64,000 bases of DNA from Candidatus Zhuqueibacterota bacterium (GCA_016928775.1 JAFGKD010000013.1:1-64000); one strand, 5' to 3'. Positions 28,929 through 38,786 are shown, numbered from the stretch's first letter. Numbers and translations: made by a program. The notes: generated by a model from the letters alone, not told the origin.

Positions 28929-29708
28929 ATGCACAAAGCACTGCCAATTTTCGTACTTTTCCTGGCGATACTCTTAATCTCGTGTGGCAAAAAGGAAGAA
29001 CAACAAATGGAACAGGATAAACAACCCGCAGTTTCAACTGCTGATAAATTCACTCCTCTGTCGACTGAACAAGTCGAGACACTATTAAACAAAGCAAAAA
29101 GTCGGGCGGGAGAGATAAATGACTATACTCAAATATTAACGCAAGCTGAAATAAAAGCGATCCTTGCCAAAGTTGCGAACACCGAGGTTGATCAGGTTGC
29201 GGACAATGAAGTTGCGCTGCTGGAGACAACGATGGGTACAATCGCGATCGCCTTTTATAGTGATATCGCCCCGGAACATACCAGGAGTTTCAAGCGTTTA
29301 GTTACTTCAGGCTTTTATAATGGCACGCGCTTTCATCGAATCATTGATACGTTTATGATTCAAGGTGGTGATATTTTGACTCGCGATGATAATCCGGATA
29401 ACGACGGCTCAGGCGGTCCCGGCTACAATGTGCCGGCGGAATTTAACAACATCCCGCATGATCTCGGTATTTTATCCATGGCGCGTTCGCAAGATCCCAA
29501 CAGCGCAGGCTCGCAGTTTTTCATTTGTCTTTCACGCGAGCGCACCAGCGCCCTCGATGGCCAATATACTGCATTTGGCAAGGTTATTGGCGGACTGGAT
29601 GTTGTCCAGGCTATTGGCAAAGTCGAGGTGCGAGCCAGTCGTTACGGTGAATTTTCTGTACCGGTAGAGCCTGTCGTCATCAAAAGTGCTTATATGGTCA
29701 CACGCTAA
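28929..29708 (+). CDS. Cyclophilin-type peptidyl-prolyl isomerase, lipoprotein
   Basis: About 259 residues. Signal with lipobox LISCG (Cys19-20), a Glu/Gln/Lys-rich linker, then a cyclophilin domain: FHRIIDTFMIQGGD, ARSQDPNSAGSQFFI, YTAFGKVIGGLDVV. It isomerises proline peptide bonds in the periplasm. An ATG at 28923 touches the GAGGAG ribosome site, so the ATG at 28929 is the realistic start. The subtilase gene follows after nine bases. Confidence 0.93.
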   Translation: MHKALPIFVLFLAILLISCGKKEEQQMEQDKQPAVSTADKFTPLSTEQVETLLNKAKSRAGEINDYTQILTQAEIKAILAKVANTEVDQVADNEVALLETTMGTIAIAFYSDIAPEHTRSFKRLVTSGFYNGTRFHRIIDTFMIQGGDILTRDDNPDNDGSGGPGYNVPAEFNNIPHDLGILSMARSQDPNSAGSQFFICLSRERTSALDGQYTAFGKVIGGLDVVQAIGKVEVRASRYGEFSVPVEPVVIKSAYMVTR

Positions 29709-29717
29709 GGATGAAAC

Positions 29718-31394
29718 ATGAAAAAATTTTTGCTCTGCCTGTTAGGGCTGTGGCTCTTAACCAGCAGCCATGCAACTGCCGTGGACAAGGAGAAATATTG
29801 GTTATTTTTCACGGACAAGGGGCCCGGCTTGCACAAAGCGGCTCTGCAACGCCTGGAAGAACAGTTGGACGAACGTCTCAAATGGCGACGCTCCAAAGTC
29901 GTATACCCCGGTGATCCCCTGGTGGATGAAACTGATCTGCCAGTTTATGCTGGCTATATTGAAAATCTCACAGCTCGTGGATTACAAATAGCGGTCGTTT
30001 CCAAATGGTTGAATGCTGTCAGTGTCTATACCACACCGGAGCAGGCAGAGGACCTTGTTGCACTCCCTTTTGTCAAGAATGTTCAAAAGGTGCTGCTCGG
30101 CAAGAAAAAGCCGATTATAAATGAGCCCGATTTTTTAACAAAACCGCTCGGCGAAACCACGCCACACGTATTGGATTATGGTCCATCTCTGATACAGAAT
30201 GAACAAATCCGCATTCCGGATATACATGGTGTCGGCATCACGGGGCATAATGTGCGCATTGCTGTTTTTGATACCGGTTTTAATCTGGAACACAGCGCTT
30301 TTGCACATATCGATATTGTTGCAGCCTACGACTTTATCAACAATGATGAAGACGTTGATAATGAAGACGGCGATCAATTCGATCAGAATCGTCACGGCAC
30401 CCAGGTGTTGTCCGTTATTGGCGGTTATGCCCCGGGAGAGTTGATCGGTGCAGCATTTGATGCCAGTTTTTTATTAGCAAAGACGGAAGACATCCGCAGT
30501 GAAACGCAAGTAGAAGAAGATAACTGGATCGCCGCTGCGGAGTGGGCGGAAGTTCATGCTGCTGACATTATCACATCCAGCCTTGGATATTTGGACTGGT
30601 ATGACTATGAGGATCTGGATGGCAAAACAGCGCCGATTACCATTGCTGCTGATATGGCTGTTCAAAAAGGTATCGTCGTTATCACCTCCGCCGGCAATGA
30701 AGGGGACAAAAGCTGGTATTACATCACGGCTCCGGCAGATGGTATAGATGTTATCGCAGTTGGGGCGGTCAATTCTGCCGGACTCCTCGCCGGATTCAGT
30801 TCGCGTGGCCCAACGTATGACGGCCGAGTCAAACCCGAAGTTGTTGCCATGGGCGTTGGCTGTTACCATGCCTATCCTTACACAGGTTTTGGTCGCGGTA
30901 ATGGCACCTCCTTTTCCTGTCCGCTTGTCGCTGGAACGGCGGCATTGATCCTGTCGGCGCATCCGCACTTAACGCCACTCGAGGTGCGAAAAGCGCTCAC
31001 TGGAACAGCCGCACAAGCGACACGCCCCGACAATAACTATGGTCACGGGCTCATCAATGCCCTGGACGCTGTCAATTATCATGGCGTGGTCACCGATCCA
31101 GCGGAATTCAATAGACTTGTCTCCGTCTATCCCAATCCATTCAGCTATCATGCGCATAATGAACTGTATTTTCTCCTCGACTTGCAAGAGTACAGTCCTG
31201 TTAAAATTGAATTGTACAATATTCTCGGTCATCATTACGGCGCAGTGATCAACACGGATATAGCCGGCAGTAAAGAGCACCCGGTCCCCTGGAGTGCAAC
31301 CGTTTCAGACAAAACTCTGCCCAGCGGTGTTTACTTTTTTCGTATCCATATTGGATCTTATATGCAGACTGGAAAATTTACCATACTGAATTAA
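29718..31394 (+). CDS. Subtilisin-like (S8) serine protease with sorting domain
   Basis: 558 residues. Signal peptide 1-21, prodomain to about 160, then the S8 triad: Asp185 (AVFDTG), His226 (RHGTQV), oxyanion Asn327 (SAGNEG) and Ser398 (NGTSFS). The last 85 residues (VSVYPNPFSY, YNILGHHYG, SGVYFFRI) form the type IX-style sorting tail. It should be exported and surface-held or released. It lies between a periplasmic foldase and a patatin in one plus-strand run. Confidence 0.93.
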   Translation: MKKFLLCLLGLWLLTSSHATAVDKEKYWLFFTDKGPGLHKAALQRLEEQLDERLKWRRSKVVYPGDPLVDETDLPVYAGYIENLTARGLQIAVVSKWLNAVSVYTTPEQAEDLVALPFVKNVQKVLLGKKKPIINEPDFLTKPLGETTPHVLDYGPSLIQNEQIRIPDIHGVGITGHNVRIAVFDTGFNLEHSAFAHIDIVAAYDFINNDEDVDNEDGDQFDQNRHGTQVLSVIGGYAPGELIGAAFDASFLLAKTEDIRSETQVEEDNWIAAAEWAEVHAADIITSSLGYLDWYDYEDLDGKTAPITIAADMAVQKGIVVITSAGNEGDKSWYYITAPADGIDVIAVGAVNSAGLLAGFSSRGPTYDGRVKPEVVAMGVGCYHAYPYTGFGRGNGTSFSCPLVAGTAALILSAHPHLTPLEVRKALTGTAAQATRPDNNYGHGLINALDAVNYHGVVTDPAEFNRLVSVYPNPFSYHAHNELYFLLDLQEYSPVKIELYNILGHHYGAVINTDIAGSKEHPVPWSATVSDKTLPSGVYFFRIHIGSYMQTGKFTILN

Positions 31395-31416
31395 TGCTTA
31401 AACCAGGAGAGCTTTT

Positions 31417-32280
31417 ATTTTAAAACGACCCCTAGTCCTTGCCCTGGGCGGTGGTGGTGCGCGCGGTTTCGCCCACATTGGAGTATTACGCGTTCTGGAG
31501 CGCGAGAATATTCCAATAAAAGGCATTGCCGGAACAAGTATGGGCGCGATTGTCGGTGCTTTGTTTGCGCAAACGCAAAATTCTTTTGCGGTTGAAAAAA
31601 AAATCAAAGAGTTTCTTCGCTCCCCTGTTTTTGAGCGATCACGCACCAATCATAAAGCCTTTGGGTCATTTCTTGAGCAGGTCGCCGTCGATTTGTGCGA
31701 GCAGCTAAAAAATGCCAGACACATGCGCGAGACGATTGCTCATATGGATGCTGAAATGCACAAGGCAATGATATCGCTCTTTGGCACGGCGGATATTCGG
31801 GATTGTGCCATTCCATTTGCTGCTGTGGCGACTGATTTGCGCGACGGGGCGGAAATCAGACTCACCAAAGGATCACTCGCGCAGGCGGTACTGGCAAGCT
31901 CCGCCATGCCTGGTATTCTTTCGCCGGTTTCCATTGATGGCTATTTATTGTCGGATGGTGCGGCGACATCCGCTGTACCCGTGCGGGCAGCGCGTTCGGT
32001 TTGGCCAAAAACAAATGTCGTCGCCGTGGATGTCTCTTCCCAGCTCTCCGCACATCCACCCCTGGATAACAGCCTCAGTATCATCGTGCGAAATTGTGCG
32101 ATCACCGGATTTTTTTATCATAAAGAATTGATCAAAGAGGCCGATGTTTTGATTCAACCGCATGTCAAAATTTTTGGCTGGAATGAATTTGACAACATTG
32201 ATGATTTTATCTCGGAAGGAGAACAGGCGACGCTTTTAAAATCAAGACTGATAAAAAAAGTCGCACGCCGACTTGGATAG
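31417..32280 (+). CDS. Patatin-like phospholipase, probable AUU start codon
   Basis: 287 residues from an ATT at 31417. The frame opens after a stop at 31399 and holds no ATG, GTG or TTG until 31540, which lies past the oxyanion loop GGGGARG (11-17) and inside the nucleophile elbow GTSMG (Ser41). AGGAGA stands six bases before the ATT and the resulting MLKRPLVLALGGGG matches the usual patatin N-terminus. The catalytic Asp is in LLSDGAA. Without a signal peptide it should act on lipids in the cytoplasm or at the inner leaflet. Confidence 0.88.
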   Translation: MLKRPLVLALGGGGARGFAHIGVLRVLERENIPIKGIAGTSMGAIVGALFAQTQNSFAVEKKIKEFLRSPVFERSRTNHKAFGSFLEQVAVDLCEQLKNARHMRETIAHMDAEMHKAMISLFGTADIRDCAIPFAAVATDLRDGAEIRLTKGSLAQAVLASSAMPGILSPVSIDGYLLSDGAATSAVPVRAARSVWPKTNVVAVDVSSQLSAHPPLDNSLSIIVRNCAITGFFYHKELIKEADVLIQPHVKIFGWNEFDNIDDFISEGEQATLLKSRLIKKVARRLG

Positions 32281-32530
32281 TCGCCTAAAGCCGGTACAAT
32301 TTTGCATTATGATTGCAAAGTTGTACGATATCAATTTTTATATAATTATTGTTCATGTATGACGTAAATTCGCTTGTCAATCCAATCCCACAAAGACGAT
32401 GAGTGAATCCATATCAATAAGCATCAGTGCGCATCCTCTTGCTGTTGGCGCTGTTTTGGAAAAGAACGACGAATCAGTTTGAGATTTTCGTCTTTAATCA
32501 TAAATGCTCATAAATCATGTGGAGGAACAT

Positions 32531-33436
32531 GTGACAACTCTTAAACTTGAACATGTGCACAAGTCGTATGGCGATTTGCATGCGGTCAACGATCTGAGCC
32601 TGAGCGTCAATGAAGGGCAAATCTTTGGGCTGCTTGGGCCAAACGGCGCGGGAAAAACCACAACCATCCGAATGATTATGGATATCATCAAACCGGATGC
32701 CGGTCGTATCGAAATCCTGGGCGAGCACAACCCGAAAAAAATTCGCGACCGGATTGGCTATTTGCCGGAAGAACGCGGATTGTATAAAAAGATGTTGGTC
32801 AGGGAGGTCATTCAATTTTTTGCCGAAATCAAAGGTGTTACAAAAAGTGTTGTCCAGGATAAAGCTTACGATTGGCTCGAACGACTCGATCTGATAGAGT
32901 GGAAGGAGAAAAAAGTTGAAGAGCTGTCGCGCGGCATGCAACAAAAATTGCAGTTTATTTGTACGCTGCTGCACGAGCCCAGAGTGATCATCCTGGATGA
33001 GCCGTTCACCGGCCTGGATCCGGTGAACACAGACGTCATGAAGGATGTTATCCTTGATCAAAAGAAAAACGGTGCTACCATCATTTTTTCAACCCATCTC
33101 ATGGATCAGGTCGAAAAAATGTGTGAGGCAATCTGCCTCATCAACAAGGGCATCGCTGTGCTGCAGGGATCGTTGTCCGAAGTGAAAAGTCGCTTCGGCA
33201 AAAACCGCGTCAAGTTGCAGTTCGAGGGGAAAGCCGATTTCCTGAACGATTCGGCATTGGTCGCTTCTTATGACGAATATAATCAGTATGTTGAACTCAC
33301 GCCGGCTGCCGGTGTGAAACCAAACCAGCTCCTGGAACGGGCTATCCAGACTGCAACTGTGCAGCGTTTCGAAATTTCCGAGCCATCGCTGAACGAAATA
33401 TTCAAAACCATGGTCAAGAAAGGAGACGAGGCATGA
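32531..33436 (+). CDS. ABC transporter ATP-binding protein (NatA-like)
   Basis: 301 residues from GTG at 32531 (GGAGGA just upstream; an ATG at 32504 has no ribosome site). Walker A GPNGAGKTT, Q-loop region, signature LSRGMQQ, Walker B VIILDEPFTGLD, switch His in STHLMDQ, then a DUF4162-type C-terminal domain. It powers the ABC-2 permease whose ATG overlaps its stop. The pair resembles NatAB sodium or drug exporters; the cargo is unknown. Confidence 0.93.
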   Translation: MTTLKLEHVHKSYGDLHAVNDLSLSVNEGQIFGLLGPNGAGKTTTIRMIMDIIKPDAGRIEILGEHNPKKIRDRIGYLPEERGLYKKMLVREVIQFFAEIKGVTKSVVQDKAYDWLERLDLIEWKEKKVEELSRGMQQKLQFICTLLHEPRVIILDEPFTGLDPVNTDVMKDVILDQKKNGATIIFSTHLMDQVEKMCEAICLINKGIAVLQGSLSEVKSRFGKNRVKLQFEGKADFLNDSALVASYDEYNQYVELTPAAGVKPNQLLERAIQTATVQRFEISEPSLNEIFKTMVKKGDEA

Positions 33437-34713
33437 AACTGTTCGCCATTATAAAAAGAGAGTATCTGACGCGCGTCAAAACAAAAGGTTTTCTCATCGG
33501 CACATTTCTGCTACCGGTGATGATGTTTGCCATGATGATGATGCCGGCATTCTTTATGTCGCGCGCCGGCAAAAGTGCGCAACATAAAATTGCAATCATT
33601 GACCAAACCGAACGTCTGCAGGACAAACTTGTAGCTTCTTTTACCGAGATCAAAAACGATAAAGGTGAACAACGATTCCAGGTACAACTCTTCACTTCTG
33701 ATGAGGGACTGGATGCTGCAAAAAATGAATTGAATAATAAAGTGAGCAGTGGCGAATTGGACGCTTATCTTGTTATTTTGCCAGACATCTTTGAAAACAA
33801 CAAATTCGAAATGCACGCCAAAAACGTTGGTAATTTCGAATTCGTTGAACGAGTGGAACGTACGGTGAGCGGGATTGTACGAAACATGCGCCTGGAGGAA
33901 TCGGGATTGGATGCAGCGCTCGTGCATCGCCTCAATAGCTGGGTGAGTGTTACAACCTTCAAAGTGGGAGAAGAAGGGAGTACACAACAGCGCGCCGAAG
34001 TGTCGTTTCTCTATTCCCTGCTGATGGGGGTGATTTTGTATATGATGCTGCTCTTGTACGGCCAATTTGTGGTTCGCGCTATTATTGAGGATAAAAATTC
34101 GCGCGTCATTGAGGTCATTATCTCCTCGGTCAAACCATCACAATTTATGGCCGGAAAAGTATTAGGTATTGGGGCGACCGGATTGACCCAGTTCCTTATC
34201 TGGATCGTCACTTTTATGCTCATCGCCGGTTATGGTTTGAGCATGGCACAAATGTTTTCACCGGAAATCTCCAGGTTGCCTATCCCGGATGTGTCGCCTT
34301 TGGTTCTCGTTTCATTTTGTATCTACTTTCTGCTGGGCTACTTTTTTTACGCAGGGATCGGCGCGGCCATAGGAAGTATGGTCAATACGGACAGCGACGC
34401 ACAAAGCTATCAGTGGATCATGATTTTCCCCATCATTATTTCATTTTTCCTCATGTTTGCAATCAATAATGCACCGGACGGTCTGTTCGCTACCATCATG
34501 TCATTTATTCCTTTTTTCACCCCGATTCTCATGTTTGCACGAATTTTGAACGAAGGCGCTCCAATGTGGCAGGTTGGTCTCAGCGTGCTCACCATGGGAT
34601 TGTCAGTCTGGGGCATGATCTGGCTCTCCGCACGAATATTTCGTGTCGGCATTTTGATGTATGGTAAAAAACCCAATTTGCCGGAAGTGGTGCGATGGAT
34701 CAAATACTCCTGA
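33433..34713 (+). CDS. ABC-2 type permease (NatB-like)
   Basis: 426 residues. One N-terminal membrane helix, a periplasmic domain of about 140 residues, then five to six helices at the C-terminus (ILYMMLLLYGQFVVRAIIEDKNSRVIEVIISSVKP is the ABC-2 coupling region). It starts in an ATGA overlap with the ATPase gene. It shares its last 19 bases with the start of the TPR/GWxTD-like gene, so all three are coupled. Confidence 0.9.
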   Translation: MKLFAIIKREYLTRVKTKGFLIGTFLLPVMMFAMMMMPAFFMSRAGKSAQHKIAIIDQTERLQDKLVASFTEIKNDKGEQRFQVQLFTSDEGLDAAKNELNNKVSSGELDAYLVILPDIFENNKFEMHAKNVGNFEFVERVERTVSGIVRNMRLEESGLDAALVHRLNSWVSVTTFKVGEEGSTQQRAEVSFLYSLLMGVILYMMLLLYGQFVVRAIIEDKNSRVIEVIISSVKPSQFMAGKVLGIGATGLTQFLIWIVTFMLIAGYGLSMAQMFSPEISRLPIPDVSPLVLVSFCIYFLLGYFFYAGIGAAIGSMVNTDSDAQSYQWIMIFPIIISFFLMFAINNAPDGLFATIMSFIPFFTPILMFARILNEGAPMWQVGLSVLTMGLSVWGMIWLSARIFRVGILMYGKKPNLPEVVRWIKYS

Positions 34714-37031
34714 CAAGAATATGGATTCTTCTTTTCGTCGCAAGTGCAGTTGCTTTATTTGGCCAGGCTAATCAGGCAATATCCGATCTTTATCACGAGG
34801 GTTACGAGCAGCTTGCGGCCGGAAACTATACGAAAGCCGCACAGACGTTTCAGGAGGTAGTGGATGAGGATCCAAAGAACACCGGGGCGTGGGTTGGCCT
34901 GGGTCGAGCTTTTTTACAGCTTGAACCTGGTAGTGCAAAAGCGGAACGAGCATTTAATGCGGCAGTCAATCGCGATCGCAAAAATGGCGAAGCTTATTAT
35001 TGGCTCGGTCTGCTGTGGACGCAGCGTCAGAACCGTCACAAGGAAGCACTTGAGCAGCTCAAGCTCGCAGTACACTTTTCCCCTCGTCTTGTCGACGCAT
35101 GGGAGCTTTTAGGATTCTTGCATGAACAAAATGCCAATGAAAAACCGGCCGTGCTCACTTTTGCGGATGCATTATTGGCCAATCCGGAGCATGCTATTTT
35201 TTACGAAAATTTGCTGCGTACCGCTTATGCGTATCAGTATGAAAATATTGCGATAAAAGCGCTCAATAACTATCTCAAAGTCACCGATACACCCGGGCGT
35301 ACCAGAGTCGATTTGGCCGAAGCGCATCGTCACAAAGGCGATGCCAAAAAAGCGAATGAAATTTACACCGAACTTGAAAAGTCGACTGTTCCGTGGCCGG
35401 TGTGTCATGGACATCTCGTCAAAGCTCGAATATCCTTTGATCTTGGTGAGGATGAAACGGGGTGCAAAGACTACTGGAGAGCCGTTGCCGCCATAAACGA
35501 CAGCGCGTCGCGGAAAGAGTTTTACGATGATTTGTGCTTTATTATGCAGGATCACGAGTATGATCTGCACGCGGCCGCACGCATTGATAGTGTGCCGACT
35601 TTTTATCGACGTTTTTGGCGTTCGCGCGATCCCAATTTAAAAACCGAGCTGAATGAACGTATTCCGGAGCACTATCGTCGTCTGAACGAAGCGGAGAAAA
35701 AATGGCGGCGTTCACCCGTCGGCTATGAACATAGCATCCTCATTCACGAACGATCAGTTGCTGGCGGCGACGAAAAAAGTCCGTTTCGCAATTTGAATCT
35801 GGTTGGCGATGAATTTATCGACGTAGCGCATTTTCCGAAAGCCTTGCCCCGCGATCGAACCATCAATGATCTTGGAGTTGTCTATATTCGACATGGCCCG
35901 CCGAGTGAGGAAATTCGCCCCAATTTCAGCAGTGCCGGTTACAATACGACCTGGATTTACAAAAAAGAAAAAAATCGCCCGGGCATGATTTTTCACTTTC
36001 AACGTATTGGCGAACATACGGGCTGGGTGCTTGAAGCCATTCCGAGCAATACGGAAAATCTGGAGCGACTGGACAGTCGCTATGCCGATTTGCAAGACAG
36101 CCTCTATATGAACGGCCGCCTGGCTCCAGCAGTACGGGGGCTTGCGGAGCAGGCGCGAGCGATCAGTCTTTTATCTCTGCAAACCGGCATGACGACCGAA
36201 ACAACCAATTATCACATCCCGGAAAGACCAATGGACATCCCGTTTCAATATGTGATCTTTAAAGGTGAAACGGCAAATGAGGTCGAGCTCTATTATCTCA
36301 TCCATGGCGGCGCCGTCGATCTCGATGAAACGCAAAAAGTGGATGTGGAAGAGTTTTTGTGCATTCACAATCAAAAATGGGATGAGGTGACGCGCCATAC
36401 CCGGCATATCGAACAAAGACTCAATCTGTCACCGGAGCAATGGGGCGGCTCAGGTTTTGTCATGCGCGAGGCTTTCCCGCTGCCACCGGGTGATTATTTT
36501 GTCGAATTTCAACTGCTGGACAATGTTGGTATCAAACGCGCGATTCACAAAGACACCGTAGCCGCTCCAAACTATGAGATCAATCGATTGATGTTGAGCG
36601 ATGTGATCGTTGCCGGAGAGATCGACGAATCCCGAACATACGCTTTTGAGCGCAACGGCATACCGTTCAGTCCGCATATGTTCTATGCCTTTCGTCGGGA
36701 TGACTTTATCGGCATCTATTTTGAGATTTATAATCTACAACAAGATATCGCCGGCAAAACACAATATGAGATCTCTTTTACCCTGCAGCATGCAGAACTG
36801 GACGAGCCGGAGCGCCCCAGAAGCGTGTTAGGCTTTGTGAAAAATCTTTTTATGGACAAGCGACAGGTCACTACAAAATTTGAGAATGAAGGTCGAACCT
36901 CCGACGATTATATCTATATGAACCTGCAATTCCCGGATCGCCGAAGCGGGCAGTACAGGCTGATTATTCAGGTAAAAGATTTGCAGAGTGGACAAACGAG
37001 TGCACGGCAGGCGTTGATTACCTTGCTTTAG
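34695..37031 (+). CDS. GWxTD-like TPR protein, exported
   Basis: 778 residues. Signal peptide (ILLFVASAVALFGQ), four to five TPR units to about residue 250, then a region with FWRSRDPNLKTELNER and DLGVVYIRHGPPSEE that matches the GWxTD domain core (RDP ... VYIRYGPPDE). The GWxTD motif itself is replaced by RTINDLG. A C-terminal beta-sandwich follows. GWxTD proteins are a hallmark of FCB candidate phyla with no known function. Translationally coupled to the ABC-2 permease, which suggests it serves that exporter. Confidence 0.8.
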   Translation: MDQILLTRIWILLFVASAVALFGQANQAISDLYHEGYEQLAAGNYTKAAQTFQEVVDEDPKNTGAWVGLGRAFLQLEPGSAKAERAFNAAVNRDRKNGEAYYWLGLLWTQRQNRHKEALEQLKLAVHFSPRLVDAWELLGFLHEQNANEKPAVLTFADALLANPEHAIFYENLLRTAYAYQYENIAIKALNNYLKVTDTPGRTRVDLAEAHRHKGDAKKANEIYTELEKSTVPWPVCHGHLVKARISFDLGEDETGCKDYWRAVAAINDSASRKEFYDDLCFIMQDHEYDLHAAARIDSVPTFYRRFWRSRDPNLKTELNERIPEHYRRLNEAEKKWRRSPVGYEHSILIHERSVAGGDEKSPFRNLNLVGDEFIDVAHFPKALPRDRTINDLGVVYIRHGPPSEEIRPNFSSAGYNTTWIYKKEKNRPGMIFHFQRIGEHTGWVLEAIPSNTENLERLDSRYADLQDSLYMNGRLAPAVRGLAEQARAISLLSLQTGMTTETTNYHIPERPMDIPFQYVIFKGETANEVELYYLIHGGAVDLDETQKVDVEEFLCIHNQKWDEVTRHTRHIEQRLNLSPEQWGGSGFVMREAFPLPPGDYFVEFQLLDNVGIKRAIHKDTVAAPNYEINRLMLSDVIVAGEIDESRTYAFERNGIPFSPHMFYAFRRDDFIGIYFEIYNLQQDIAGKTQYEISFTLQHAELDEPERPRSVLGFVKNLFMDKRQVTTKFENEGRTSDDYIYMNLQFPDRRSGQYRLIIQVKDLQSGQTSARQALITLL

Positions 37032-37033
37032 GC

Positions 37034-37744
37034 TCATGCAGCGTTCAACGAAGCAGGTTGGGCAAAAGCGTCCAATAACTTGAAAATTTTTTCATTTACC
37101 GTAGTACAGTGACGCGTACCAGCCAAAATCTCTTCCCTTGTTTGGATATACGGCATGTTGACCAGGTCATCCGCACAATGGTCTAACATGGCAATGACAT
37201 TGTCCTGTTTGACTTCCAAGTGAAACTGCAACGCCAGAACAGTATCGCCATATAAAAACGCCTGGTTTTCGCACACTCCGCTTTTAGCTAAATGAAGGGC
37301 ACCGCGCGGTAGATCAAAGGTATCACCGTGCCAGTGAAAAACATCCAGGCGACGGGGCATGTAATCGAACAAGGGCTGTGTTAATGTTTCAGCGCTCCAT
37401 TCGATCGGAAACCAGCCGATTTCTTTAAAAGTATGGGGATAGACGCGCGCGCCCAGAACGTCCGCCAATAGCTGCGCGCCAAGACAAATACCGACCACCT
37501 TGACACCGGCTTTTATTGCTTGTTCGATGAATTTTTTCTCCGGTCGCAGCCAGGGGATACGTTCATCGTCATGTACGCTCATGGGGCCGCCCATCACAAT
37601 CAGCAGGTCAAAATCGTGCAGCGCTGGTAACGATTCATTCTTGTAGAGATGCGTGCTTTGCGCATGAATCTTAGCGTTATATGCCCAGTCCAAAATGGCG
37701 CCGGGATTTTCAAACGGGGCATGTTGCAAAACGTGTAGTCTCAC
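37034..37744 (-). CDS. Type 1 glutamine amidotransferase (GATase1)
   Basis: 236 residues. The class-I triad is visible: Cys87 in GICLGAQ, His175 and Glu177 in ALQFHLEV, with VMGGPMSVHDD upstream. Resembles stand-alone GMP-synthase-like amidotransferases that hydrolyse glutamine or gamma-glutamyl compounds. No partner synthetase is adjacent. It is convergent with the GWxTD-like gene, their stops being two bases apart. Confidence 0.9.
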   Translation of the reverse strand: MRLHVLQHAPFENPGAILDWAYNAKIHAQSTHLYKNESLPALHDFDLLIVMGGPMSVHDDERIPWLRPEKKFIEQAIKAGVKVVGICLGAQLLADVLGARVYPHTFKEIGWFPIEWSAETLTQPLFDYMPRRLDVFHWHGDTFDLPRGALHLAKSGVCENQAFLYGDTVLALQFHLEVKQDNVIAMLDHCADDLVNMPYIQTREEILAGTRHCTTVNEKIFKLLDAFAQPASLNAA

Positions 37745-37800
37745 GAAAACCTCTGATGATTTATACTACAAGGCGAAAATACTTTTTTACAAAGTCTATA

Positions 37801-38016
37801 AGCCACTGATGCACCTGGCGCGGCCTCGGACGTAGCCAAATTTTGAGCCGCTGATGCACCCAGCGCGACCTGTGGCCACAGCCAAATTACAAGCCACGGA
37901 TGCACACGGACGAGCACGGATTTTTCGCTTTTGCTTCGAGAACGCTTTGGGATTGGAGGTTAAAAAGATTAAAATGAACGATATGATCTGTGTTTCATCC
38001 GTGAAAATCCGTGGCT
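37801..38016. repeat. Degenerate tandem and inverted repeats
   Basis: Two tandem units of 45 and 46 bases (37801-37845, 37846-37891) both run AGCC-CTGATGCACC ... GCGCG ... AGCCAAATT. A third, partial unit starts at 37892 (AGCCACGGATGCACACGGA). About 105 bases on, ATCCGTGGCT (38007-38016) is the exact complement of AGCCACGGAT in the third unit. The CACGGATGCACACGGA wording is common in dispersed bacterial repeats. A spurious leftward ORF over it (37796-38188) mirrors the repeats. Confidence 0.6.
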
Positions 38017-38030
38017 CATAAACTTTTTTA

Positions 38031-38786
38031 TCAGCAAACAAGTTGATTGATTTTGTCCCAAATTTTTGCGTAATGGCTCCCTTGCCAATAGATTCGTCCG
38101 CAACCGGTACAGCGCCAAAATTTATTGTAATGCTTTTCAACTTTTGGCAAAAGCATGTGTTTGATTTCACTTTTTGCAACCGGTTCAATCAGTGCATTAC
38201 ATACCGTACATCGTGAAAACGGTTTCGCCAGATCCGAGAGATCGAATCTGTTGATGACTTCCGCCACCTGCTCCATCGCCACCCGCGAACGAAGGCAATA
38301 TCCGTGCGTGACGATACGATGCTTTAAAATACCTCGATCACACGTCAAAATGATGCGAAACTCCCGCCGGGCCGTCTCGATGATCTCTTTATCTTCCAGA
38401 TCATTGCGATAGAGGGTGTCAAATCCCAACAATCGCAAAATTGTCGCCAACTTGCCGAGATGTACATCGCAAATAAATTTCGGATCGCGCAACGGTTTCT
38501 GTCTCAGCCTAAGGATTGGCGAGACATTCAGGCTTTCGAACATCGGATAAACCGATACCCGATCACCCTCCTGCAGCTGATAATCAAAGCTAACGGAAAC
38601 ACCGTTGACCAGAATCACCTCAACCTCGGTATGCGGTACGCCAAGCGCTTCGATCGTGTCTTTGATCGCCGGATGACCTTTGAAGAGAATTTCGAAATCT
38701 CGTTTGCGATTTTCCCGGGGGAGAAAAAAATTCAACTCCTCGTAAAATCGAAAAACGGCTTTATGATCAATTTGATTTGGGTCCAT
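38031..38786 (-). CDS. Mut7-C RNase-domain protein with N-terminal ubiquitin-like domain
   Basis: About 251 residues. N-terminal ThiS/ubiquitin-like fold (FRFYEELNFFL ... VILVNG ... EGDRVSVYPMF), then the Mut7-C PIN-like nuclease: FICDVHLGKLATILRLLGFDTLY, DLEDKEII, ILTCDRGIL, and a C-terminal zinc ribbon (CTVC ... CTGCGRIYW). The acidic residues in DVHLGKLA and TCDRG form the presumed metal site. It probably degrades or processes RNA; the substrate is unknown. An upstream TTG at 38822 is possible; the ATG at 38786 is preferred. Confidence 0.88.
   Translation of the reverse strand: MDPNQIDHKAVFRFYEELNFFLPRENRKRDFEILFKGHPAIKDTIEALGVPHTEVEVILVNGVSVSFDYQLQEGDRVSVYPMFESLNVSPILRLRQKPLRDPKFICDVHLGKLATILRLLGFDTLYRNDLEDKEIIETARREFRIILTCDRGILKHRIVTHGYCLRSRVAMEQVAEVINRFDLSDLAKPFSRCTVCNALIEPVAKSEIKHMLLPKVEKHYNKFWRCTGCGRIYWQGSHYAKIWDKINQLVC

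Noticed and set aside
32399..32482. 27-codon ORF (ATG 32399) upstream of the NatA-like gene
   Set aside because: Weak ribosome site and no recognisable sequence; could be a leader peptide but nothing supports it.
37796..38188. Leftward 130-codon frame over the repeat region
   Set aside because: It overlaps the Mut7-C coding end in another frame and its C-terminus just translates the 45-bp repeats.
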